This document shows positions 6,165 through 13,217 of a stretch of DNA of 13,366 nt, piece after piece (the first letter of the stretch is position 1; each line of letters opens with the position of its first letter). Below the pieces are notes generated by a model that was not told the origin of the DNA, ran no database searches, and saw nothing but the letters and a program-made list of their open reading frames with translations. The translations under genes were made by a program, and so were the position numbers. The stretch lies in NCBI GenBank assembly GCA_035544675.1, contig DATKCA010000224.1, positions 1-13,366 on the forward strand, written 5' to 3'. This DNA comes from DATKCA01 sp035544675. GTDB lineage: Bacteria; Acidobacteriota; Thermoanaerobaculia; Gp7-AA8.

Positions 6165-6218
6165 GAAACGTTCATGCCCCACGATGCCGAATAGAACGAG
6201 AAGCGCCTCATCACTCAT
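6150..6218 (-). CDS. 22-codon ORF ending in the heptamer repeat, possible gene remnant
   Basis: The ATG at 6218-6216 lies inside the last codons of the DUF5522 gene, behind an excellent purine-rich SD (GGAGAGGAG, then CG before ATG). The frame reads MSDEALLVLFGIVG, then HERFKDEG and a stop supplied by the GATGAAG array. The SD and the hydrophobic, protein-like start suggest a formerly longer gene cut short by the repeat, or a real small peptide coupled to DUF5522. No family is recognisable from so few residues. Confidence 0.3.
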   Translation of the reverse strand: MSDEALLVLFGIVGHERFKDEG

Positions 6219-6375
6219 CGCTCCTCTCCGGTTTCTCCCCCCGCACATACCCATACGGACAATGCCGGCACCCTGATTCGCAGCAGTACCCCCGCCTGCG
6301 CAGATAGTCTTCGGTGAAGACCATGTAGGGCCCTTCGTAATAGAAGTCCTTACCTTCGATGAGTGCATCACTCAT
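6211..6375 (-). CDS. DUF5522 family protein
   Basis: A 54-residue protein is read from the ATG at 6375-6373 to the TGA at 6213-6211. It contains FYYEGPYMVFTEDYLRRRGY followed by CCESGCRHCPYGY. The pattern (Y/F)MVFTE-x-Y-x3-RGYCC-x3-CRHCPY is that of DUF5522, small proteins with a conserved CC-x3-C-x2-C cluster (here Cys 31, 32, 36 and 39) that probably binds a metal; no function is established that I know of. It starts 14 bases from rfaE1 on the other strand. The SD is weak. Confidence 0.88.
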   Translation of the reverse strand: MSDALIEGKDFYYEGPYMVFTEDYLRRRGYCCESGCRHCPYGYVRGEKPERSDE

Positions 6376-6389
6376 GTATTCTTCGCGCG

Positions 6390-7409
6390 ATGTTCGGCAG
6401 ATCGAGGCTTCTGCAGTTGACGGAAGCGATGACCGGGAAGCTCATCGTCGTCTACGGCGACATCGTAGCGGACCGGTTCGTGTACGGGACGCCGAAGCGG
6501 ATCTCGCGCGAGGCACCCGTGCTGATCCTCCGCCAGTATCGCGAGGACGTCCTGCTCGGCGGCGCCGGCAACGCCATCAACAACATTCTCTCTCTGGGAG
6601 GCCTCCCCGTCCCGATCTCGGTCCTCGGCGATGACCCGGCCGGTCGCGCTCTGCTGGACACGATGACCGCTCAGGGAATCGATTGCGGCGGCATCCTCCG
6701 CGCTCCGCGCTACAACACGCCCACCAAAGTCAGGATCCTCGGCGGCATGCCCCATTCGACGCGCCAGCAGATCGTCCGGTACGACATCGAAGACCACTTC
6801 GAGCTGACCGAGGAGGAGACCGGGCGGTTCGCGTGGCTGCTGCGCGACCAGTTCGCGGTCTGCAGCGCGGCGCTCATCAGCGACTACGGATATGGAACCG
6901 TCACTCCCAGTCTGGCCACGAACCTGACCGGCTTCGCCAAAGGGAAGCCGGTGACGCTCGACTCGCGCTACGACCTCCTCAAATTCCCTGACGTCACCGC
7001 CGCCACGCCCAACGAAGAGGAGGCCGCCGCCGCTGCCGGGATCTCGCTGTATGAAGACGACAACGGCCATGACGTGGAGTTCGTCGCGCAGACACTGCAG
7101 CAGAGCCTCGACTGCGAGGCGATCCTCATCACTCGTGGAAGCCGGGGGATGGCCCTGTTCGAGAAGAACGGGGGCTCGCCGCTCTTCATCCCGGTCCACG
7201 GAACCGATCAGGTGGCCGACGTCACCGGCGCCGGCGACACGGTGATCGCCACCTTCACGCTCGCACTGGCGGCCGGCGCCTCCTACGCGGAGGCGTCGAA
7301 GCTGGCGAATTACGCCGGCGGAATCGTCGTCATGAAGATGGGGACGGCCACGGTATCGAAGGAAGAGCTGCGCCATGCCATCGAGCGTGACGAGGAGTTG
7401 GACGGGTAG
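6390..7409 (+). CDS. rfaE1: D-glycero-beta-D-manno-heptose-7-phosphate kinase (RfaE1/HldE N-domain type)
   Basis: This 339-residue PfkB-family kinase phosphorylates heptose 7-phosphate at C1 in ADP-heptose synthesis for LPS core. It shows VVYGDIVADRF and YGTPKRISREAPV, matching the GD-x3-DR-x-(W/F)-x-G-x3-RISPEAPV stretch of E. coli HldE, with GGAGN (57-61) as the first PfkB signature and VTGAGDT (278-284) with the catalytic Asp283. The ATG at 6390 keeps the usual RLLQL helix before the first strand. An in-frame ATG at 6363 would overlap DUF5522, and one at 6429 would remove the helix. No good SD is seen. The nucleotidyltransferase half of HldE is encoded separately by the next gene, six bases on. 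It is a split version of the bifunctional enzyme, as in many bacteria. Confidence 0.9.
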   Translation: MFGRSRLLQLTEAMTGKLIVVYGDIVADRFVYGTPKRISREAPVLILRQYREDVLLGGAGNAINNILSLGGLPVPISVLGDDPAGRALLDTMTAQGIDCGGILRAPRYNTPTKVRILGGMPHSTRQQIVRYDIEDHFELTEEETGRFAWLLRDQFAVCSAALISDYGYGTVTPSLATNLTGFAKGKPVTLDSRYDLLKFPDVTAATPNEEEAAAAAGISLYEDDNGHDVEFVAQTLQQSLDCEAILITRGSRGMALFEKNGGSPLFIPVHGTDQVADVTGAGDTVIATFTLALAAGASYAEASKLANYAGGIVVMKMGTATVSKEELRHAIERDEELDG

Positions 7410-7415
7410 CCCGTG

Positions 7416-7892
7416 ATGAACGCACCCATCGTTTCCGAGTCTGAGCTCTTCGCGGTCGTCGAAGAGGCCCGGGCGAGCGGCAGGCGGGTGGCCTTCGCCA
7501 ATGGCTGCTTCGACCTCCTGCACGTCGGCCACATCCGTTATCTGCAGAGCGCGGCGCAAGTCGCCGAGCTGCTCGTGGTGGCGGTCAACGGCGACCGCTC
7601 CGTTCGCGAGCTCAAAGGACCCGGACGTCCTGTGATGAACGAGAGAGAGCGCGCGGAGTTGATCTCGGCGATCCGCGGCGTCTCCTACGTCACGATCTTC
7701 AGGGAGAAAAGCCCGATCCGGCTCATCGAATTGTTGAAGCCTGACTTCCAGTGCAAAGGCACGGATTACACCCCCGAGTCCGTCCCCGAGGGCGACATCG
7801 TCCGCTCGTACGGCGGCAAGGTCGTCATCGTCGGCGATCCGAAGGATCATTCGTCGACGGAGATTCTCGAGAGGATGAAGGATGAAGGATGA
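7416..7892 (+). CDS. rfaE2: D-glycero-beta-D-manno-heptose 1-phosphate adenylyltransferase (RfaE2/HldE C-domain type)
   Basis: This 158-residue cytidylyltransferase-like protein transfers AMP from ATP to heptose 1-phosphate to give ADP-heptose. FANGCFDLLHVGHIRYLQ carries the nucleotide-binding HxGH motif (His36, His39), and KGTDYTPESVPEGD, YGGKVVIVGD and HSSTEIL match the C-terminal region of HldE. ATG 7416 is used; the adjacent GTG 7413 is equally possible. The last residues (MKDEG and stop) come from a GATGAAG heptamer run, and the stop overlaps the next start as ATGA. It works with rfaE1 upstream and supplies the donor for the heptosyltransferase downstream. Confidence 0.92.
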   Translation: MNAPIVSESELFAVVEEARASGRRVAFANGCFDLLHVGHIRYLQSAAQVAELLVVAVNGDRSVRELKGPGRPVMNERERAELISAIRGVSYVTIFREKSPIRLIELLKPDFQCKGTDYTPESVPEGDIVRSYGGKVVIVGDPKDHSSTEILERMKDEG

Positions 7893-7893
7893 A
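7874..7893 (+). repeat. Short GATGAAG heptamer run at the rfaE2/heptosyltransferase junction
   Basis: Two GATGAAG copies (7874-7880, 7881-7887) and a near copy GATGAAA (7888-7894) span the rfaE2 stop and the next start. The unit is the same as in the large palindrome at 6089-6164, 1.7 kb upstream, but here there is no inverted arm. It encodes the C-terminal KDEG of RfaE2 and creates the ATGA overlap. Confidence 0.8.
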
Positions 7894-8812
7894 ACGCGTT
7901 CTCATCCTTCGCCTGTCGGCGCTCGGTGACGTCATCCACACGATTCCGGCTGTCGTCGCGCTGAAGCAGGCCATGCCGGATGCCGATTTCTCGTGGGTGG
8001 TCGAGTCGCCCTACGCGGAGCTGGTCGGCATCGTCGCCGGAGTGCGTGCCGTCCCGGTTCGGCTGAAGCGATGGTCGCGGAAGCCGTTCGCATTCCGTGC
8101 CGACATGCGCGGGGCGGCGCGGGCCATCCGAGGATGCGACGTCTCAGTCGACTTTCAAGGCCTCATGAAGTCCGCCGGCATCGGCTGGCTTTCTCGCGCG
8201 CCCGAGCGCTACGGGTTCGCACCTGAGGCCATCCGGGAACGGGGGGCGGTGGCGTTCACGAACCGGCGCATCCCGGTCGATCAGAGCCGCCACGTGATCG
8301 AGTGGAACCTCCAGCTTGCGGAAGCGGTCGCCCCGATCCGGCCCGTGGATGTGGACTGGACGGCCTTTCCGGACGATCCATCAGGGAGGCTGGCCCGGCT
8401 GGGTGACCGCGTCGTTCTCCTGCCCGGCGCGGGGAAGCCGCACAAGCAGTGGCCGGCGGACCGCTTCCGCGATCTCGCGGCGCGGCATCGCGATCGGGCC
8501 CTGGTGGTCTGGGGGCCGGGCGAACGGGGACTGGCCGAGGAGATCGGCGCCGAGGTCGCGCCGGAAACGAACCTGCGGGAGCTGGCCTGGCTGCTGCGGC
8601 ACGCCAGCGTGGTGGTGGGAGCGGACACAGGGCCGCTTCATCTCGCCGCGGCGCTCGGAACCAGGGTGGTCGGGCTCTACGGCCCGACGGACCCGCGCCG
8701 CAACGGGCCGTACGGGCAGCTGGATCGTGTGGTGAGCGACTATGGAGGAAAGCGGTCGATGGCGTCCATCGGAGTGGACGCAGTTGCACGGAGAGTGGCT
8801 GAATTGAAGTAA
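7889..8812 (+). CDS. waaC: Lipopolysaccharide heptosyltransferase I (GT9 family)
   Basis: This 307-residue glycosyltransferase transfers heptose from ADP-heptose onto the Kdo region of lipid A-core on the cytoplasmic face of the inner membrane. It has VLILRLSALGDVIHTIPAV at the N-terminus (with the catalytic-type Asp14), VDFQGLMKSA, LLPGAGKPHKQWP, and the donor-binding GADTGPLHLAAALGTRVVG followed by LYGPTDPRRNGPYG. These match WaaC better than WaaF, chiefly in the DFQGLMKSA and GPTDPRRNGP regions; the split between I and II is less certain than GT9 membership. It overlaps rfaE2 by four bases (ATGA), so translation is coupled. Its length is slightly short of E. coli WaaC (about 320). Confidence 0.88.
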   Translation: MKRVLILRLSALGDVIHTIPAVVALKQAMPDADFSWVVESPYAELVGIVAGVRAVPVRLKRWSRKPFAFRADMRGAARAIRGCDVSVDFQGLMKSAGIGWLSRAPERYGFAPEAIRERGAVAFTNRRIPVDQSRHVIEWNLQLAEAVAPIRPVDVDWTAFPDDPSGRLARLGDRVVLLPGAGKPHKQWPADRFRDLAARHRDRALVVWGPGERGLAEEIGAEVAPETNLRELAWLLRHASVVVGADTGPLHLAAALGTRVVGLYGPTDPRRNGPYGQLDRVVSDYGGKRSMASIGVDAVARRVAELK

Positions 8813-8848
8813 AATAACCTTTTCCCGGCACGAGACTCGTCCCTCGGG

Positions 8849-8857
8849 TGGTAAACT
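8849..8857 (+). promoter_or_regulatory. Candidate extended -10 promoter for pilB
   Basis: TGGTAAACT fits an extended -10 (TGn plus TAAACT) and lies about 110 bases before the pilB ATG. No -35 match is visible 17 bases upstream and I see no sigma54 element. The 8813-8968 gap otherwise holds a leader with short complementary segments (CCGGT/ACCGG; TGGCAGC/GCTGTCCA with a bulge; CGGGA/TCCCG) that could fold. It matches no riboswitch I recognise; I looked for the c-di-GMP-I core and did not find it. Confidence 0.35.
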
Positions 8858-8968
8858 CATCTCTCTACAAAAGGTCGGAAACTCTCGCCGGTCAAGGCTT
8901 TGGCAGCATACCGGGAGCGAGTGAGCGAGCCTGCTGTCCATCGTCCCGAAACGGAGTAAACACCACCT

Positions 8969-10684
8969 ATGAGCGTTCGCCTCGGTGAATTGCTGACCAA
9001 AGCGAGTCTGATCAACCAGGATCAGCTCAAAGATGCCCTGAAGGTCCAGAAGGAAACGGGCGGGAAGCTCGGTGAGACCCTGATCAAGCTGGGTTTCGTC
9101 ACCGAGGAGGACATCACCGAGTGCCTTTCGCAGCAGTTCGGTGTGCCGTCGATCAACCTCGCGCACTTCGAGATCGACGCGAGCGTGATCAAGCTGATCC
9201 CCGCCGACGTGGCGCGCAAGTACAACATACTTCCGGTCAACAAGACCGGGGCGACGATCACGATCGCCATGGCCGACCCGACCAACGTGTTCGCCATGGA
9301 CGACATCAAGTTCATGACCGGCTACAACGTCGAGCCGGTGGTGGCGTCCGAGCTGGGGATCAAGGCGGCCATCGACAACTACTACGGATCGACCTCCTCG
9401 CTGGAGCTGAAGAAGGTCATGGAAGACCTTCAGCAGTCCGAGAGCGCCGACCTGGAGGTGCTGGAGGAAGAGGAAGAGCTCGATGTCGAGGCGCTGGCGG
9501 AAGGGGCGGAAGAGGCGCCGGTCGTCAAGCTCTGCAATCTGATTCTGACGGACGCGATCAAGCGTGGGGCGTCGGACATCCACATCGAGCCGTACGAGAA
9601 GGAGTATCGCGTGCGCTTCCGTATCGACGGAACGCTGTACGAGATCATGAATCCTCCTCTGAAGCTCCGCGACTCGATCACCTCGCGCATGAAGATTCTG
9701 GCCAAGCTGGACATCTCCGAGAAGCGCCTGCCTCAGGACGGGCGCATCAAGCTGAAGATGAAGCTCAACGACAAGAACAAGGAGCTCGACTTCCGCGTCT
9801 CGGTGCTGCCGACGCTGTTCGGCGAGAAGATCGTCATGCGACTGCTGGACAAGGACAACCTCAAGCTGGACATGACCAAGCTCGGCTTCGAGGCGGAGTC
9901 GCTGGTCCGGTTCGAGGAGGCGATTTTCAAGCCGTGGGGAATGGTTCTTGTGACGGGGCCCACGGGCTCGGGCAAGACCAATACGCTTTACTCAGCTCTG
10001 GCGAAGGTCAATTCGCCGGAAGTGAACATCATGACGGCCGAAGACCCGGTGGAGTTCAACCTGCCCGGCATCAACCAGGTGCAGATGAAGGAGTCGATCG
10101 GCTTGAACTTCGCGGCTACGCTGCGATCCTTCCTGCGGCAGGACCCGAACATCATCCTGGTCGGCGAGATCCGCGACTTCGAAACGGCCGAGATCGCGAT
10201 CAAGGCCGCGCTCACCGGCCACCTCGTGCTCTCGACCCTTCACACCAACGACGCTCCGTCGACGATCAACCGCCTCATGAACATGGGCATCGAGCCGTTC
10301 CTGGTGGCGACCTCGGTTCAGCTGATTGCCGCGCAGCGGCTGGCGCGGCGCATCTGCTCGAGCTGCAAGGAAGAGGTCGACGTCGCTCCCCAGGCGCTGG
10401 TCAACCTCGGCTACAAGAAGGAAGAGGTCGGGACCTTCAAGGTGTACAAAGGCCGCGGCTGCGACAAGTGCAACAACACGGGCTACAAGGGACGCGTGGC
10501 GCTCATCGAGGTCATGACGATCAACGACGACCTGCGCGAGCTGATCCTGGCCGGCGGGACGGCCATCGACATCAAGAAGAAAGCCGCCGAGAGCGGCATG
10601 ATTAGTCTGCGCCGTTCCGGTTTGATTAAAATCATGGACGGCGTGACCACCATCGAAGAAGTCGTCCGGGAGACCGTACTGTAA
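8969..10684 (+). CDS. pilB: Type IV pilus extension ATPase PilB
   Basis: This 571-residue GspE/PilB-family hexameric motor polymerises pilin at the inner-membrane base of the pilus. Residues 1-140 are the N-terminal MshEN domain with the repeated pattern RLGELL-x-K-x-SLI-x2-DQLKDAL and KLGETLIKLGFVTEED (from residue 33), which binds c-di-GMP in MshE. An acidic linker follows (about 160-182). The ATPase core has the Asp box DIHIEP (203-208), Walker A GPTGSGKT (330-337), Walker B region ILVGEIRD (396-403) and His box around His425. Cys463/466 and Cys498/501 form the zinc-binding pair typical of PilB and GspE. GGAG lies 13 bases before the ATG. It is followed by pilT after a palindromic spacer. 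The length is normal. Confidence 0.96.
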   Translation: MSVRLGELLTKASLINQDQLKDALKVQKETGGKLGETLIKLGFVTEEDITECLSQQFGVPSINLAHFEIDASVIKLIPADVARKYNILPVNKTGATITIAMADPTNVFAMDDIKFMTGYNVEPVVASELGIKAAIDNYYGSTSSLELKKVMEDLQQSESADLEVLEEEEELDVEALAEGAEEAPVVKLCNLILTDAIKRGASDIHIEPYEKEYRVRFRIDGTLYEIMNPPLKLRDSITSRMKILAKLDISEKRLPQDGRIKLKMKLNDKNKELDFRVSVLPTLFGEKIVMRLLDKDNLKLDMTKLGFEAESLVRFEEAIFKPWGMVLVTGPTGSGKTNTLYSALAKVNSPEVNIMTAEDPVEFNLPGINQVQMKESIGLNFAATLRSFLRQDPNIILVGEIRDFETAEIAIKAALTGHLVLSTLHTNDAPSTINRLMNMGIEPFLVATSVQLIAAQRLARRICSSCKEEVDVAPQALVNLGYKKEEVGTFKVYKGRGCDKCNNTGYKGRVALIEVMTINDDLRELILAGGTAIDIKKKAAESGMISLRRSGLIKIMDGVTTIEEVVRETVL

Positions 10685-10694
10685 TCGGGCTCCG

Positions 10695-10758
10695 GGGCTC
10701 AGGGCTCCGGGCTCAGGGGAAACGGTCCCCAGAGCACGGATCCCGGAGCCCTGAGCCC
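10695..10758. repeat. GGGCTCA-type heptamer palindrome between pilB and pilT (element 3)
   Basis: GGGCTCAGGGCTCCGGG (10695-10711) is perfectly complementary to CCCGGAGCCCTGAGCCC (10742-10758). Inside it, CTC-A-GGGG pairs with CCCC-A-GAG, extending the hairpin. The left side is built of GGGCTCM heptamers, with further copies from 10687. It fills the gap, starting just after the pilB stop and ending two bases before the pilT SD (GGAG, 10761-10764). It lacks a U-run. Confidence 0.88.
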
Positions 10759-10771
10759 TCGGAGAAACCTA

Positions 10772-11899
10772 ATGGCCGTTACCCTGCACCAGCTTCTGAA
10801 GACCATGGTCGAGCGTGGCGGCTCGGACCTTCACGTCACGACGAACTCTCCTCCGCAGATCCGCATCGACGGGAAGCTCGTCCCGCTGGACATGCCTCCA
10901 CTGCTCGCGCCGGAGACCAAGCAGCTCGCCTACTCGGTGCTCACCGACGCGCAGAAGCACCGGTTCGAAGAGAACCTCGAGCTCGACATCTCCTTCGGCA
11001 TCAAGGGGCTGGCGCGTTTCCGGGCCAACATCTTCAACCAGCGTGGCGCGACCGCGGCCGTCTACCGCCAGATTCCGTACGAGATTCTCGGATTCCGCGA
11101 GCTGGGTCTTCCGCCGGTCGTGGAAGAGATCTGCGCCAAGCCGCGCGGCCTGGTGCTGGTCACCGGACCGACCGGCTCGGGCAAGTCGACGACGCTGGCG
11201 GCGATGATCGACAAGATCAACCGCGAGACGCATCAGCACATCATCACGATCGAAGACCCGGTGGAGTTCCTCCACCAGCACAAGAACTGCGTGGTCAACC
11301 AGCGCGAGCTGCACGCCGACACGCACTCGTTCGCCAACTCGCTCCGTTCGGCTCTCCGCCAGGACCCCGACGTCGTGCTCATCGGTGAGATGCGTGACCT
11401 GGAGACGATCGAGTCCGCGCTGCGCATCGCCGAGACGGGCCACCTCACGTTCGGAACCCTCCACACGAACTCCGCCGCGCAGACGATCAACCGTATCGTG
11501 GACGTCTTTCCGGCGCACCAGCAGCCGCAGATCCGCGCGCAGCTCTCGTTCGTTCTGGAGGGCATCATGTGCCAGGCCCTCCTCCCCAAGGCCAACGGCA
11601 AGGGCCGCGTCATGGCCATGGAGATCCTCGTGCCGAACGCCGCCATCCGCAATCTCATCCGCGAGGACAAGGTCCACCAGATCTACTCGATGATGCAGAC
11701 CGGCCAGACCAAGTACGGGATGCAGACGTTCAATCAGTCGCTGGCCACGCTGTACTTCAAGAAGCTGATCACGCTCCAGGTGGCGCTGAGCCGCTCGTCG
11801 AACCCAGATGAACTTCAGGAAATGATTTCACGCGGCGCCGGGTCGTTGCATCAGGGAACGCCCTCGGCGGCCACGGCACGGCCCATACGTCCAGCGTAG
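10772..11899 (+). CDS. pilT: Type IV pilus retraction ATPase PilT
   Basis: This 375-residue motor depolymerises pili and powers twitching. It shows the PilT N-domain (SDLHVTTNSPPQIRIDGKL), Walker A GPTGSGKS (132-139), the Walker B region VVLIGEMRD (201-209), the His box at His231 and the PilT-specific C-terminal AIRNLIRE (291-298), essential for retraction in characterised PilT proteins. It has no MshEN domain and no zinc Cys pairs, which separates it from PilB. The C-terminal ~30 residues, rich in Ser, Ala and Pro, extend past the usual end. SD GGAG sits seven bases before the ATG, directly after the palindrome. pilC follows 93 bases later after another palindrome. Confidence 0.96.
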   Translation: MAVTLHQLLKTMVERGGSDLHVTTNSPPQIRIDGKLVPLDMPPLLAPETKQLAYSVLTDAQKHRFEENLELDISFGIKGLARFRANIFNQRGATAAVYRQIPYEILGFRELGLPPVVEEICAKPRGLVLVTGPTGSGKSTTLAAMIDKINRETHQHIITIEDPVEFLHQHKNCVVNQRELHADTHSFANSLRSALRQDPDVVLIGEMRDLETIESALRIAETGHLTFGTLHTNSAAQTINRIVDVFPAHQQPQIRAQLSFVLEGIMCQALLPKANGKGRVMAMEILVPNAAIRNLIREDKVHQIYSMMQTGQTKYGMQTFNQSLATLYFKKLITLQVALSRSSNPDELQEMISRGAGSLHQGTPSAATARPIRPA

Positions 11900-11904
11900 A
11901 AACT

Positions 11905-11976
11905 GGGGCTCGGGGCCAGGGGCTCAGGGCTCAGGGGAATGCGACCCTGAGCCCCGAGCCCTGAGCCCGGAGCCCC
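11905..11976. repeat. GGGCTC-type heptamer palindrome between pilT and pilC (element 4)
   Basis: Arms 11905-11936 and 11945-11976 (32 bases each) are complementary at about 27 positions around an 8-base loop. Each arm is four heptamer units of the form NGGGCTC plus NGGG, aligned in the same register. It begins five bases after the pilT stop and ends five bases before the pilC SD AGGAGG (11982-11987). Same design as the element between pilB and pilT, but not identical in sequence. Confidence 0.88.
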
Positions 11977-11992
11977 TGCTTAGGAGGAAGCA

Positions 11993-13195
11993 ATGCCGAC
12001 ATTCGAGTGGAAGGGCAGGAACCGGTCCGGACAGGACCAGACGGGTATGCTGGTGGCCGACTCGAAAGATGCCGTCATCGGCATGCTGCGGCGGCAGCAG
12101 GTCGTCGTCACAGCGGTCAAGGAGAAGGGGAAGGAGATCGCTGTACCGAAGTGGGGCGGCAAGGTCCCGCCGCAGAACATCGCGATCTTCACCCGCCAGT
12201 TCTCGGTCATGATCGACGCAGGCCTGCCGCTCGTGCAGTGCCTGGAGATCCTCGGCTCGCAGCAGGATCACAAGAACTTCAAGCGCTCGCTGATCCAGGT
12301 CCGCCAGGACGTGGAGTCGGGCTCGAGCCTGGCCGACGCGATGCGCAAACACCCCAAGACCTTCAACGACCTCTACACGAACATGGTCGCCGCCGGTGAG
12401 GCGGGCGGTATTCTCGACACGATCCTCCAGCGTCTGGCCGCCTACATCGAGAAGGCGGTCAAGCTGAACAGCCAGGTCAAGTCGGCCATGATCTATCCGG
12501 TGGCCGTCATCACGATCGCGGTCATCGTCGTGATGATCATTCTCTGGAAGGTCATTCCGGTCTTCGCGGCCCTCTTCACCGGCCTGGGGGCGGAGTTGCC
12601 GACTCCCACCAAGATCGTCATCGCCCTGTCGGACTTCATCGCCGACTTCTGGTGGATGATCTTCGGCGGCTCCATCCTCATCGTCTTCGCACTGCGCCGC
12701 TATCACCAGACCTATAAGGGGAAGCGGGTGCTGGACGGAATTCTGCTGAAGTTCCCGGTGCTGGGAATGCTCCTGCGCAAGATCTCCGTGGCGCGCTTCT
12801 GCCGCACGCTGGCCACGCTGACCTCCTCGGGCGTTCCGATTCTCGACGGCCTGCAGATCACGGCCAAGACGGCCGGCAACTCCGTCGTCGAAGACGCGAT
12901 CATGGCCACGCGCAAGTCGGTCGAGGAAGGCAAGACCATCAGCGAGCCTCTCGGCGACACGGAGGTCTTCCCTCCGATGGTCGTGCAGATGATCGCGGTG
13001 GGCGAGCAGACCGGCGCACTCGATACCATGCTCTCGAAGATCGCCGACTTCTACGAAGACGAGGTGGATACGGCCGTGGCGGGCCTCATGAAGCTCCTCG
13101 AGCCGGTGCTCATCGCGTTCCTCGGCGTCGCCATCGGCGGCATCGTCATCGCGATGTACATGCCCATGTTCACCCTCATTGGACAGGTTGGATAG
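11993..13195 (+). CDS. pilC: Type IV pilus inner-membrane platform protein PilC
   Basis: This 400-residue GspF/PilC-family protein forms the membrane platform on which PilB and PilT act. It starts with the family-typical MPTFEWKGRNRSGQ, followed by two T2SSF domains (about residues 66-188 and 268-392), the first beginning FTRQFSVMIDAGLPLVQCLEIL and the second ARFCRTLATLTSSGVPILDG. Membrane segments are at about 168-190, 218-236 and 371-393. MVAAGEAGG and VGEQTG are the conserved glutamate turns of each repeat. SD AGGAGG lies five bases before the ATG. Length is normal. It completes the pilB-pilT-pilC motor set and is followed 22 bases later by a sensor kinase start. Confidence 0.96.
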   Translation: MPTFEWKGRNRSGQDQTGMLVADSKDAVIGMLRRQQVVVTAVKEKGKEIAVPKWGGKVPPQNIAIFTRQFSVMIDAGLPLVQCLEILGSQQDHKNFKRSLIQVRQDVESGSSLADAMRKHPKTFNDLYTNMVAAGEAGGILDTILQRLAAYIEKAVKLNSQVKSAMIYPVAVITIAVIVVMIILWKVIPVFAALFTGLGAELPTPTKIVIALSDFIADFWWMIFGGSILIVFALRRYHQTYKGKRVLDGILLKFPVLGMLLRKISVARFCRTLATLTSSGVPILDGLQITAKTAGNSVVEDAIMATRKSVEEGKTISEPLGDTEVFPPMVVQMIAVGEQTGALDTMLSKIADFYEDEVDTAVAGLMKLLEPVLIAFLGVAIGGIVIAMYMPMFTLIGQVG

Positions 13196-13217
13196 CATGG
13201 CCTAACGACTGAGGCCC

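Noticed and set aside
6372..7850. 492-codon minus-strand ORF opposite rfaE1 and rfaE2
   Set aside because: Shadow of two well-recognised enzymes; composition is low-complexity Arg/Asp/Val with no motif.
8880..8950. c-di-GMP-I (GEMM) riboswitch before pilB
   Set aside because: The conserved core with its GNRA tetraloop and receptor could not be found; only generic short complementarities are present.
10685..10771. Rho-independent terminator after pilB
   Set aside because: The hairpin is strong but no T-run follows on either strand, and the next gene of the same operon starts at once with an SD.
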